Positions 1 through 9,449 of a stretch of DNA of 64,000 nt are shown here, one piece after another. This stretch comes from Diphasiastrum complanatum (lineage: Eukaryota > Streptophyta > Lycopodiopsida > Lycopodiales > Lycopodiaceae), in NCBI GenBank assembly GCA_029204225.1, contig CM055092.1:11125806-11189805 (forward strand), read 5' to 3'. The position numbers and the translations under genes were made by a program. The notes under the pieces are model-generated. The model made no database searches. It worked only from the letters and a program-made list of their open reading frames with translations, and was not told where the DNA came from. Positions within the stretch are counted from its first letter, which is position 1; each line of letters begins with the position of its first letter.

Positions 1-629
1 AAATGCACATGCATTGTAATTGGCAAGAAGGCCATGTAAATAGATGCCACACGTGCCAAATCACATAAGATGCTTTCTAGAGACTTCATTCCTCATATTA
101 CGTTGTAATAGCATCTTGATGAGGCCAAAATGTGTTTAGATAGGCTAGAGAAATTCTAGGATCTAACAATAATATGTTTTACATTGTTTTTGGATCTTGA
201 GATCTTGACCCCAAGTTAGGGTGGATCCAATGACCTATTAGGTTATATGTTAGGGTTAGGGTATGATAAGTTCAAAGGTTCCCTAATACGCTCAGATCCG
301 ATTTTGGAATGTATAAATGTATGATGGGATCTCCATCCAAATATGAAAAAAAATTGAATTTTTCCACTTCTATTAACATTGTCTTTGGGTGGCGAGTTAT
401 AGCTATTGAATGTGAGTGATTTTATGCATTACTTACATGCTTTGGAAGGTACTGAAATTTATTACAGGTCTAAGAAGCTTGATGCATTTTACTTTTATGT
501 ATTTGATCAAATCTATGTGGCCATTGTGGAGTTAAATGCCAAATTAGCTAGTTTTGGTAACTAGTCTTGATTCTAGCTCATAGTTTGGGGTGGTAGTTTT
601 CACTGCTAAATTCAAAGGCTACTATCCTA
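1..629. other. Intergenic, no gene recognised
   Basis: AT-rich DNA without an ORF that resembles a known family. It contains a short telomere-like run (two TTAGGG units near 249-262). It may include decayed upstream parts of the transposase-like gene that follows, but nothing in it is recognisable. Confidence 0.5.
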
Positions 630-1620
630 GTGAAAAAACACTTGCTTGTTATCATGAAGTGGACTTCAATTAAAACAGAAGGAAATATTGCGAATGCCAT
701 GACAGATGACGAAGACGCTTTCTACATGCAAAATCAAACAATGATTTGGTGTTTGTCAAAACTATCTTTGCACTCTAAAAAGAGAAAACATGTATCATTT
801 ACTGAACCATTAAGTGAGTGCTTAGCTGTCCAAATGCAAAACATGTGACGACAAAAAAAATGCAATAGAGACAACTCCTGACATTAGGATGCATGGTGAT
901 TGCTACATTGCATTGAGAGGTCATCATCTACACCATGTTTTCGATTCTAGAAAATTGTATCATATTGGAAAGAAGAGTCAAGATCCCATCCCGAGTAGTC
1001 CCTGTATCATATCATTGATGGAATGGATCAAAATACAACAACATTATCCTATTTCAATAAGACTCCTCCAAGATTAGAGGGCAATCAATTTTTGAAAACA
1101 CATGTTTGTGGGGTATGGGATCATGGATTCAAGTTGCTCTGTGATGTTTGGATCGATACCTTGCATGCTCATGATAGCAATCAAGTTGCCACATCAATAA
1201 TGCAAGCAATAAGAAAGGTACAAGCATCACGTGGTAATTTACCTCTAATCTTACATATCCAAGCTAACAATTGTTGGAGGGAGAACAAGAACAAATTTAT
1301 TTTTGGTCTTTGTTGTATGTTAGTGGCACATAACATCTTCCAAAAGGTAGAAATGGGATTTCTTTTGGTTGGCCACACACATGAAGACATAGATCAGGCT
1401 TTCAGTGTGATATCCAGGGCTTTGAAGTCCAAATCAGTTCATACAATGCCAGATATGCTAGCATGGATTGGTGAAAAGATAGGTGGCGGTCGTATCAAAA
1501 GCACTGAAGTAGAAATACTGGAACAAATGGTAGACTGAAAACAATTTATAGATCCTTGTATTACTCAAGGAAATGATGTCTTAGAAGGACACATCAATCC
1601 TCACTATTTTTGTTTCAAAT
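630..1620 (+). pseudogene. Broken transposase-like gene with DUF7869-type core
   Basis: The clearest block is 1005-1619. It reads IIDGMDQ (from 1011), then a histidine/aspartate-rich stretch, then NCWRENKN near 1270 and GHTHEDIDQ near 1373. As I remember it, this order and these motifs are typical of the DUF7869 family, a nuclease-like domain found in plant and animal mobile elements. The frame is open from upstream of 1005 to a TGA at 1536-1538. It then continues in the same frame with FIDP and HINPHYF to 1622, so the TGA looks like a mutated Trp codon. Shorter ORFs at 630-848 and 889-1077 are probably the damaged N-terminal half in other frames. Stops and frame changes mark it as a pseudogene. 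The family assignment rests on recalled motifs, not a search. Confidence 0.55.
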
Positions 1621-1622
1621 GA

Positions 1623-2336
1623 TGAATGGTGAGCCAACCATGCAATGGAAATACTATCTGTAGATACTGCAAGCGAAACAACCATGAAATTCAAGACTGT
1701 CAGATACTGCAAGCGAAGAACAATAGCAAGGGGCAGTCAAATCAAGTGGCAAATGCAGCTGCAGAAGCTCCACAACCTATTCAAGAAGCGGATCATGATG
1801 CCTTCATGACCAGTGATCAAGGAGCATCCGGCGACAGTTCTTGGTTCCTGGATTCCGGAGCCACTTAGCACATGACTAGTCTTATTGGCTGTTTCGAGTC
1901 CTATACACCTTACAGGACCCAGAAATATGTTCACCTTGGTGACAATAGCACACAAGTTATTAAAGGTGAAGGCACTATAAGATTAAGCTTTGCAAATGAT
2001 CAGTCTAAGCTACTCTCTAAAAACCTGTATGTACCAAATTTATCTACAAATCTGCTCTCTGTAAGTAGAATTACAGATCTAGGACATAGAGTAGAATTCG
2101 AATGTGATCAATGCGACACTTTTGCACTTGTTGCAAAAATGGTAACTATTAGAATTCTCATTTCACTTGCATGTTATCACAATTGGAGTATATTTCAGCT
2201 TGATGTATCTAATGCTTTCCTCAATGGTTACCTTGAGGAGGAGATCTACATGGAGCAACCACCTGGATTTGTGAAAGTTGATGAAGAAGCAAAAGTTTGA
2301 CTTTTGTTTAAAAGTCTTTATGAACTAAAACAAGCA
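1623..2336 (+). pseudogene. Copia A gag-protease-RT fragment
   Basis: The first part (1626-1865) has a CCHC zinc knuckle (C-X2-C-X4-H-X4-C, CRYCKRNNHEIQDC) and ends with the aspartic-protease motif WFLDSGAT. A TAG directly after DSGAT breaks the frame. The second part (1872-2300) carries the rest of the protease-like region (LGDNS, LYVPNLSTNLLSVSRITDLG) and then jumps near 2118 into RT (QLDVSNAFLNGYLEEEIYM, PPGFV). The gag-pre-integrase and integrase are absent, so this is an internally deleted copy. The RT motif SLYELKQAP runs into the Element 1 insertion at 2337. Confidence 0.8.
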
Positions 2337-2341
2337 CCAAG
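2337..2341. repeat. Target-site duplication, left copy (CCAAG)
   Basis: CCAAG sits immediately left of the Element 1 LTR and is repeated at 6167-6171 immediately right of the other LTR. Copia integrases leave 5-bp duplications, so this pair defines Element 1 as one insertion event. Confidence 0.9.
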
Positions 2342-3174
2342 TGTGCAAAAAAGTACAAAAAGGACCAAGAGTGGATCCTAATCTGATCCTCAAGAGGGAT
2401 TGGTTGTCAGATTACTTGATCTATCAATCTACTTGAGATTGAGATCAATCTAGATCAATTCTAAACACAAAATCCTAACAAGAACAATCATTATATGAAG
2501 GTAGGTGTACTTTATGGTTTCACACGTGTGAAACACTGTCTGAGTGCGGAATCCAACCTGAAAATCAAGTACACATTGATAGAACCTCAAAACAATCAAA
2601 ACAAATGTAGACAAATGGAGAGAATCACTCAAAATTGCTTCCAAAACCAAGATTGGTGTCTCACAATGATTATGGCCAAATGTGGCTCTATATATACAAT
2701 AAGTGGGAGCTCGTGGTACTGATCATCCCTCTGATCCCACATGTGTGAAGGTGCTTTGTCATATGATGATTCATCATGCAAAACTGACACTTGGACAAAA
2801 CTTTCTATTTTGAGTACTTTTGGTCCATTTTCCTTCTATATGGAGATCTACTTGGAAACCTTCTAGAAGTCAAAATTCGTCTGCTTCAACTTATTCCACA
2901 CGTGTGAGCTATCCTCTACACATGGGATATGACACCTAACCAAAATATTTGGCTCATGCAATCAATAGATTGATGCCATGTGTCATATATCTAGAAAACT
3001 AGTTTTTGGCCTTTTTAGCCATTAGAACTTGAATTAAATCATATGTACAACCTATATGATTATGGTACATGACAAGTACACTATTTTCACATGTGAAAAC
3101 AGGCTCCACACATGTGTGTTTATCTATATACAAGATTTTTGGCCTCTACCAAGCTTATTTTTGCATTTTTCACA
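2342..3174 (-). repeat. Element 1 3' LTR
   Basis: Begins TGTGC and ends TTTTTCACA on the plus strand; the ends are imperfect inverted repeats. It contains the palindrome TTCACACGTGTGAA near 2519 and other CACATGTG/CACGTGTG boxes. Short ORFs inside it recur in every LTR copy and are not genes. Confidence 0.9.
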
Positions 3175-3311
3175 CTCCTCAAAAATCGAGCTTGGTAGAT
3201 CTAGCTTGATGGAAAACATGATGATCTTGAACTTGACTCCATGGGCTGAATTGGTCTTTGCTGGTTCAAAAGGTGTGAAGATCAGCCAATGAGCTTAATG
3301 TTGATATGAAA

Positions 3312-4232
3312 TCACCATATCCATGATAGTGCTTCTTTGATGTTGACATCTTTGATGAGCTTAAGAGCTTCGAACCATCCTAGCACCTCCAAAATTGATT
3401 CCTTCCAATTTTCATGTAGATGCTTGACCATGAGGCTTGCTCCTTCACATGAGATATGCTCCTCTTTCCCTTGAAATGTGAGCCACATGGGTTCAACCAT
3501 GTTTCTTGAGTTTCTTTTTGGAATCACAACTTGAGAAGGTCTCTCCTCCTCAATCCTTGGCACACTTGAACCTTGAGATGACTCCTTAAGATCCTCTTCA
3601 TGATGCTCCTTCTTGATGGAAATCCGAGACCTCCATGTCTCATAATGATCACAACAAGTATGACCATTCAATATGCACTTCCTATGATTATCAAGATTAC
3701 TTATGCTAGAAACATAAGTCCAAAAATCACCACAACTTGGCATGATTTTTCCAATATTGAAATCAAAAGGTATCTCCATCTCAATAAGGCTAACTACTTG
3801 CTTATGGATATAAGTGTCCACTTTGGATGCTTCACTTATTCTCATAAGAAGTTTACAACTTGCCTTTAGGATTGAAAACATACAATTTTCATCTTTATGA
3901 ATGAACGCATCATTCATGATCTTATTGAAACCAAAAGATCTTACATTATGAAGATATTTCCATTTCCTTGACTTTATAACTAATGTAAGCTTACAAGGAA
4001 AACATATTTTGCTATCTTCTAAGGCATCACACTCAACTAGTATTGTCTTAATCCACCTTTGAGATACAAAAATCTCTTCAAAGCAAAATGGTTCTTCATA
4101 AGTTGACATGAGAGCATAAATAAAACTATTTTCATTTTGTGATTGCTCCTTATTCTTGATTGATATCTCTTGGATCATAACAATAAGTTTGAACTTATCT
4201 AAAGTTCCAAGCATAATACTTTCCAAGGACAA
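3312..4232 (-). CDS. 306-codon ORF of Element 1, function unknown
   Basis: The only long ORF in Element 1, on its sense (minus) strand. The predicted protein is 306 residues, with scattered Cys residues (for example CFPC near residue 80 and a CxxxHTCC-like stretch near 190). From about residue 210 to 250 it is charged and Ser/Glu-rich. The C-terminal part has ENWKESILEVLGWFEALK. I do not recognise the RT, integrase or RNase H motifs expected of Copia pol. It lies downstream of the zinc-knuckle ORF and upstream of the polypurine tract, the position normally held by pol. It may be a highly diverged gag/pol remnant or a sequence specific to the non-autonomous form. The start codon was taken as the first ATG and is uncertain. 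Confidence 0.5.
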   Translation of the reverse strand: MSLESIMLGTLDKFKLIVMIQEISIKNKEQSQNENSFIYALMSTYEEPFCFEEIFVSQRWIKTILVECDALEDSKICFPCKLTLVIKSRKWKYLHNVRSFGFNKIMNDAFIHKDENCMFSILKASCKLLMRISEASKVDTYIHKQVVSLIEMEIPFDFNIGKIMPSCGDFWTYVSSISNLDNHRKCILNGHTCCDHYETWRSRISIKKEHHEEDLKESSQGSSVPRIEEERPSQVVIPKRNSRNMVEPMWLTFQGKEEHISCEGASLMVKHLHENWKESILEVLGWFEALKLIKDVNIKEALSWIW

Positions 4233-4344
4233 AATAAATCCAAGTTACTTTCATGAAAGTGACATCTATCTTTGCATCTTGAACCAAACAATGCACTTCC
4301 AAATGAAAAATTTCAAAAGATTTGACATGTGTTGTGATGGACTC

Positions 4345-4587
4345 TTAAAGACAAATCTTGCAAGTCCTTATGAGACTCCAAGCCTCATTCACCTTTCCAC
4401 AAAGGAAACACCTTTCCTTGGACTTGTCCTTCTTGTATTTGCATTTCGAACTTGAAGCTCCATCCTTCACCTCGGCCCCCTTGCCTTGGTTCTCCTTGGA
4501 TGGATTGGTCTTCTTTTTGTAGCATTTTGAGAAAATATATCTTCCCTTGCCACAAAGGTTGCACTTAGGATCCTTTCTTTTCTTCAA
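4345..4587 (-). CDS. Gag zinc-knuckle fragment of Element 1
   Basis: An 80-codon ORF containing CNLCGKGRYIFSKC, a CCHC knuckle in which the His has become Tyr. A Lys-rich linker follows, then CFLCGK with a further downstream Cys. Paired knuckles with basic linkers are typical of Copia gag C-termini, which bind the RNA genome. The N-terminal gag domain expected between here and the primer site (5322) is not recognisable, so the gene is probably broken. Confidence 0.55.
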   Translation of the reverse strand: MKKRKDPKCNLCGKGRYIFSKCYKKKTNPSKENQGKGAEVKDGASSSKCKYKKDKSKERCFLCGKVNEAWSLIRTCKICL

Positions 4588-5321
4588 TAGGATGCCACCT
4601 ATTAATGACTCTTTTCAAACCTTACAATCACTCAAACAAATTGAGTAGGGTTGAACAATGTGACTTGGATTTCAATCTCTTTTCTAGAACTCAATTTAAG
4701 CCAATCTATGTCAAATTCTACAAAAGATTTGCATAGATGCTCTATATGCACTAGAAACTCTCAAAGGTTTCACTTGGAGGACAGATCCAAGGATGCTTTC
4801 TAGCAAATTAATGCTTCTAAACTTGACCTTATCACTCTTGAACAAATCTAGAGTGATGGTACAATGGATTTTATCCTCTCACCTTGCATATCACTCCTTA
4901 ATCTATGATTTTTAGCAAAATCTCTCTTAACTTCAACATACACTCAAAAAATCAGAGAAGATCAATTAATGCACTATTTCAAGTTTCAATTTTAATTTTT
5001 TGGCTGATCTAATCCAAGAACTAATCAAGGGATTAGATTCACTATAGAAAATGCTTGATTTTGCACCAAAAATCACTCTAATTGGGTATGTGAGTCAAAT
5101 TCTACAAATTTTTGAATTTTCTTAGCCAAAACTGGAGCTGTACGGCCTCACACGTGTGAAAAGGGTTCCTACAACCCACAACAAGTTCTGGTCCAAAAAT
5201 TTTGAGAATATCTATCAAATCCAACTTGCTACCCAAAATCTGACTAGTTTCCAAAAAAACTGCTAATTTTGGCTTTGATTTGGATTAACCCTATCAATTT
5301 CAACAAAACCTCTTGTACTTG

Positions 5322-5333
5322 GCTCTGATACCA
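5322..5333 (-). other. Primer-binding site of Element 1 (initiator tRNA-Met)
   Basis: The plus strand reads GCTCTGATACCA directly beside the LTR start at 5334. On the minus strand this is TGGTATCAGAGC, complementary to the 3' end of plant initiator tRNA-Met. It fixes the transcription direction of the element as minus. Confidence 0.92.
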
Positions 5334-6166
5334 TGTGCTAAAAAGTACAAAAAGGACCAAGAGTGGATCCTAATCTGATCCTCAAGAGGGATTGGTTGTC
5401 AGATTACTTGATCTATCAATCTACTTGAGATTGAGATCAATCTAGATCAATTCGAGACACAAAATCCTAACAAGAACAATCATTAATTGAAGGTAGGTGT
5501 ACTTTATGGTTTCACACGTGTGAAACACTGTCTGAGTACGGACTCCAACCCGAAAATCAAGTACACATTGATAGAACCTCAAAACAATCAAAACAAATGT
5601 AGACAAATGGAGAGAATCACTCAAAATTGCTTCCAAAACCAAGATTGGTGTCTCACAACGATTATGGCCAAATGTGGCTCTATATATACAATAAGTGGGA
5701 TCTTGTGGTACTGATCATGCCTCTGATCCCACATGTGTGAAGATGCTTTGTCATATGATGATTCATCATGCAAAACTGACACTTGGACAAAACCTTCTAT
5801 TTTGAGTACTTTTGGTTCATTTTTCTTCTATATGGAGATCTACTTGGAAATCTTCTAGAATTCAAAATTCGCCTACTTCAGCTTATTCCACACGTGTGAG
5901 CTATCCTCTACACATGGGATATGACACCTAACCAAGATATTTGGCTCATGCAATCAATAGATTGATGCCATGTGTCATATATCTAGAAAACTAGTTTTTG
6001 GCCTTTTTAGCCACTAGAACTTGAATTAAATCATATGTACAACCTATATGATTATGGTACATGACAAGTAGACTATTTTCACACATGGGAACAGGCTCCA
6101 CACATGTGTGTTTATCTATATACAAGATTTTTGGCCTCTACCAGGCTTATTTTTGCATTTTTCACA
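5334..6166 (-). repeat. Element 1 5' LTR
   Basis: 833 bp, colinear with 2342-3174 without indels. It carries the same TTCACACGTGTGAA palindrome near 5511. The plus strand ends in TTTTTCACA, directly followed by the right copy of the target duplication. Confidence 0.9.
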
Positions 6167-6171
6167 CCAAG
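6167..6171. repeat. Target-site duplication, right copy (CCAAG)
   Basis: Pairs with 2337-2341. Reading A's RT across the two copies restores the SLYxLKQAP region, which confirms the insertion point. Confidence 0.9.
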
Positions 6172-7240
6172 GTCTTGGTAATGCAAGGCTCAATCTTTCC
6201 TTATATCACTCGGATTTCATCTTAGTGATTACGATCCATCATTGTATATTAAGTTTGTAAATAACTCTTTAGTTATTTTTCTTATCTATGTAGATGATAT
6301 AATTCTTAGTGGAAAATGATTTGGATCTAGTTGAAGAGACAAAGTGTGCCCTTGGGAGTGAATTTAGAATGCAAGATCTAGGAATTCTTCACCACATTTT
6401 AGGCCTATAAATTGACTTTTGGAAAGATCATGCTTTCATAAGTCAAAGTAGATATGCTCTTTCCATGCTTAAGAAATTTCAAATGAAAAACTGTAAGGGC
6501 ATAGATACTCCAATGGAGGTAAAAGTTCCTATAAAAGAGGATGAAATATCCTTCGAGAACATCACTCGTTATAGGAGTCTTATTGGCTCTCTCATTTGAT
6601 TAACTGTAAGTAGGCCAAATCTAAGTTTTAGTGTGCATAAATTAAGCCAATAGTATACATGCAGGATCCAAAGATTTGTCATTGGAAGTTTGCAAAAAGA
6701 ACCTTGAGATATGTATCTTCTACCTTAGACTATGGATTGATCTATAAAGGAGAAGATCTAACATTGGTGGCTTTTTTAGACTTGGATTTTGTAGGAGACA
6801 GTGGATTGGAAATCCACAAGTGCATACATAGTTTTTATTGGAGGAAATCTAGTTTCTTGGCTATCCAAAAAGCAAGCAACTATATCCTTGTCATCCTATG
6901 AAGCAGAATATAAAGCGCTTACAACTACCACAAAGAAGGTTCTATGGATCAAGAGGCTACTCATGGAGCTAAGATGTATTGGAGATGAAGGCCTACCTAT
7001 TATCAAGAATAATAGCATCTCAGCTCAGGCTCTTGCAAACAATCCTATATTTCATGCAAAAAGCAAACCTATCGAGGTAGCACATCATTTTGTAAGAGAA
7101 AAAGTAATAGAGAGAGAGAGAGAGAGAGAGAGATCTTGTTGGAGCATGTTCAATCATCATCTTGTGTTGCAGATCTACTCACAAAGCCATTTTTCAAGAA
7201 TGTGTTTGTCAAAATGAGATCAAATATTGGCTTAATTTCA
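6172..7240 (+). pseudogene. Copia A RT and RNase H, damaged
   Basis: Continues the RT interrupted at 2341. The catalytic YVDD box with DIILSG lies near 6285-6310, followed by LGLIDFW-like, YRSLIGSL and NLSFSVHKLSQ-type segments in changing frames. RNase H is visible at 6659-6900 (ICHWKFAKRTLRYV) and 6801-7110 (SWLSKKQATISLSSYEAEY). The end (FHAKSKPIEVAHHFVREK) is followed by an in-frame GA microsatellite (7109-7133) and then a remnant of the ADLLTKPF terminus (near 7175). Several stops and at least two frameshifts show it is inactive. Confidence 0.85.
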
Positions 7241-7279
7241 AAGTCCATGGTGAATAGATAGATATATTTTAAGGAGGAG

Positions 7280-7948
7280 TGTGAAGAATTGTAAAACATC
7301 TCTCTCTATGTTGATCATGGGGGATATGCTCATTTTATTTCTTTGTATATCTTATTGTCCATAAAGGAATGTGAATTGAGCACATATCCTTCTAGAATAG
7401 GTCGAGTTTGAGTTAGATAGATCTACATTTTTTGGCATGCACAAAGTTTGATAGCATGCAAAGTTAGGTAGAATGTAACTAGGAAAATTCTACACATGTC
7501 TAGAAAGTAGATATGCAATTTTTGTCACATCATGCATGTACTTTGAGATGTGGATCTATGATAGTAGAGTTAACTAAAACATGTGGATCAAGCCTTGGAA
7601 ACTTGGAAATCCACCTAGGAACTCGAGCCTCTTGATCTAGAAAATTCTTGGCTAGTTTGCCATATTGTGAATATTGAGATTTTGATGAGTTTTGCCACAT
7701 TATCTCTCTACTCAAGTATTTTGGCTTCACATTTTCTCGAGAGCAGCCTGTTTTTGCCATAGGAAGCACTTAGAAACTTTTCTAATCAGTATCTCTCATA
7801 GTGAGGAGTTAGTTTTCTGAGTCTGTGGTATGTCATTGTGCTCTTGCCTTGGATTTTTCAAGTTCTTTGATCATTCATGTGCAATCACAACACCGCAATA
7901 AGATCCTGTAAGGTGTGTGGTGAAGTTCACACGTGCTAAAACTTCACA
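7280..7948 (+). repeat. Copia A 3' LTR
   Basis: 669 bp, starting TGTGAAG and ending CTTCACA, so the ends are 7-bp perfect inverted repeats. It follows directly on the polypurine tract TAAGGAGGAG (7270-7279). The next base begins a different Copia reading frame, which marks the LTR boundary. Confidence 0.8.
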
Positions 7949-7951
7949 GAA

Positions 7952-8065
7952 TGTAAATATCATTTCATCAAAGAAAAACTTCTATCTAGTGAAATAGATG
8001 TGGTGCATTGTAGGATAGAAGACCAGTTGGCAGATATACTTACTAAGCCATTAACAATCTCTTAA
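7952..8065 (+). pseudogene. Copia B RNase H C-terminal scrap
   Basis: 38 codons ending in TAA. KYHFIKEKL, EIDVVHC and DQLADILTKPL form the classic end of Copia RNase H. It begins right after the LTR of element A, so A was probably inserted into B. The rest of B is not on the other side of A, so the locus was rearranged later. Confidence 0.8.
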
Positions 8066-8246
8066 GCTTGGATTGAGCTTGCAAAAAGTAGGCTTGGATT
8101 GAGCTTACAAACAATAAGTATTGAATGAGTAGAAGTAAATGCTTCTATTTGCATTGGATTATATAAGAATTGAAGCATTTCTATCATTCTAATTGGAATT
8201 ACTTGTTATTTTATTTGCATAATAAGAAAACACACAAGCAATCCCA

Positions 8247-8641
8247 ATGGATCAGACCAATGAAAATCCATCATTTGATCTATCAAACCGATCCAATGTG
8301 GCACAAGCTGCTCTTGAACTTTTATACCAACAAATTCAAGCCACTAATAAACAGCTTCTTCAAACTAATCAAAGGAACCAAGCCTTAGAGTCTAGGTTAG
8401 CCAACCAGAAGAAGCAGGTAGTTCCACCTCCCATAAAATTGTTTAAGGGGAAGAAGAAAGATAGGAACTTGCAAGTGGTAAGTTCATGGCTTAATGTATG
8501 GAACAAATACTTTGGCATGAACCAATTCCTTGAATGTAAAAAGTTGTCCACTGTAACTATGTTTCTTGAAGGAAGAGCCTTAGTATGGTGGGATGACCTA
8601 GTTGCAAAAGGCAATCAACCTTGTACATGGGATGATTTTTG
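8247..8641 (+). pseudogene. Gypsy-type gag fragment
   Basis: An open frame of about 131 codons up to the LTR insertion. It starts with a Gln/Asn-rich coiled-coil-like region (residues 20-60), then KLFKGKKKDRN and the retrotrans_gag core SWLNVWNKYF, FLEGRALVWWDDLV and TWDDF. This order is typical of plant Ty3/Gypsy capsid proteins. The frame is cut at 8642, where the next LTR begins; the apparent last residues are read from LTR sequence. The continuation of gag is not found elsewhere in the window. Confidence 0.8.
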
Positions 8642-9443
8642 TGTGCAAAAAGTACAAAAGGACCAAGAGTGGATCCTAATCTGATCCTCAAGAGAGATTG
8701 GTTGTCAGATTACTTGATCTATCAATCTACTTGAGATTAAGATCAATCTAGATCAATTCTAGACACAAAATCCTAACAAGAACAATCATTAATTGAAAGT
8801 AGGTGTACTTTCTGGTTTCACACGTGTGAAACACTGTCTGAGTATGGACTCCAACCTGAAAATCAAGTACACATTGATAGAACCTCAAAACAATCAAAAC
8901 AAATCTAGACAAATGGAGAGAATCACTCAAAATTGCTTCCAAAGCCAAGATTGGTGTCTCATATTGATTATGGCCAAATAAGCCTCTATATATACACTTT
9001 TGAAGCTTGAGGTACTGATCATGCATCAGATCTCACACGTGTGAGGATGCCTTGTCACCATCATGCAATTTGACACTTGGATCAAAACTTTCCATTTTGG
9101 ACATTTTTGGTCTATTTTCCTACTATATGGAGATCTTCATGGAAATCTTCTAGAAGCAAAAACTCACCGACATTGGCTATTTTCACACATGTGATCTGTC
9201 CTCTACACATGGGATGTGACACCTATTCATAATATTTGGCTCATGCAATCATTTTGATTGGTGCCATGTGTCATATCTCTAGAAAACTAGTTTTTGGCCA
9301 TTTTAGCCACTAGAACTTGAATCAAATCATATGTACAACATATATACACTAGTTTCACACATGGTAACAGGATCCACACATGTGTGCCTATCCTACATAA
9401 AAGATTTTTGGCCTCTACCAAGCTTTTTTTTGCATTTTTCACA
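8642..9443 (-). repeat. Element 2 3' LTR
   Basis: 802 bp, starting TGTGC and ending TTTTTCACA on the plus strand, with the TTCACACGTGTGAA palindrome near 8817. It is shorter than the Element 1 LTRs because of small internal deletions. Confidence 0.88.
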
Positions 9444-9449
9444 CTCCTC

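Larger units (their letters stand above)
2342..6166 (-). mobile_element. Element 1: complete non-autonomous Copia-type insertion
   Basis: Two LTRs of equal length (833 bp each, about 30 mismatches counted by eye, roughly 96% identical) bound an internal region of about 2.16 kb. On the minus strand the 5' LTR (right) ends in CACA. It is followed by TGGTATCAGAGC, the usual primer-binding site complementary to initiator tRNA-Met. A polypurine tract (TTTTTGAGGAG) lies beside the left LTR. The 5-bp duplications CCAAG flank the whole element. Inside are a zinc-knuckle ORF and a 306-codon ORF, but I see no protease, integrase or RT. It is best read as a non-autonomous relative of the pol-bearing element at 8642-11119, whose LTR and tail sequence it shares. 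Confidence 0.9.
1623..7948 (+). mobile_element. Copia element A, 5'-truncated and interrupted
   Basis: Gag knuckle, protease, reverse transcriptase and RNase H pieces lie in Copia order on the plus strand. They are followed by a polypurine tract (7270-7279, TAAGGAGGAG) and a 3' LTR (7280-7948). No 5' LTR or primer site is present: the left end abuts the transposase-like pseudogene. The coding region is split by Element 1 (2342-6166), and the two halves of RT join sensibly across the insertion. The integrase is missing between protease and RT, so an internal deletion came before or accompanied the decay. Confidence 0.8.

Noticed and set aside
2450-9026. Recurring 66-92-codon ORFs at 2450-2722, 5442-5714 and 8748-9026
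   Set aside because: They lie inside LTR copies and recur because the LTR recurs; frames are not specially conserved.
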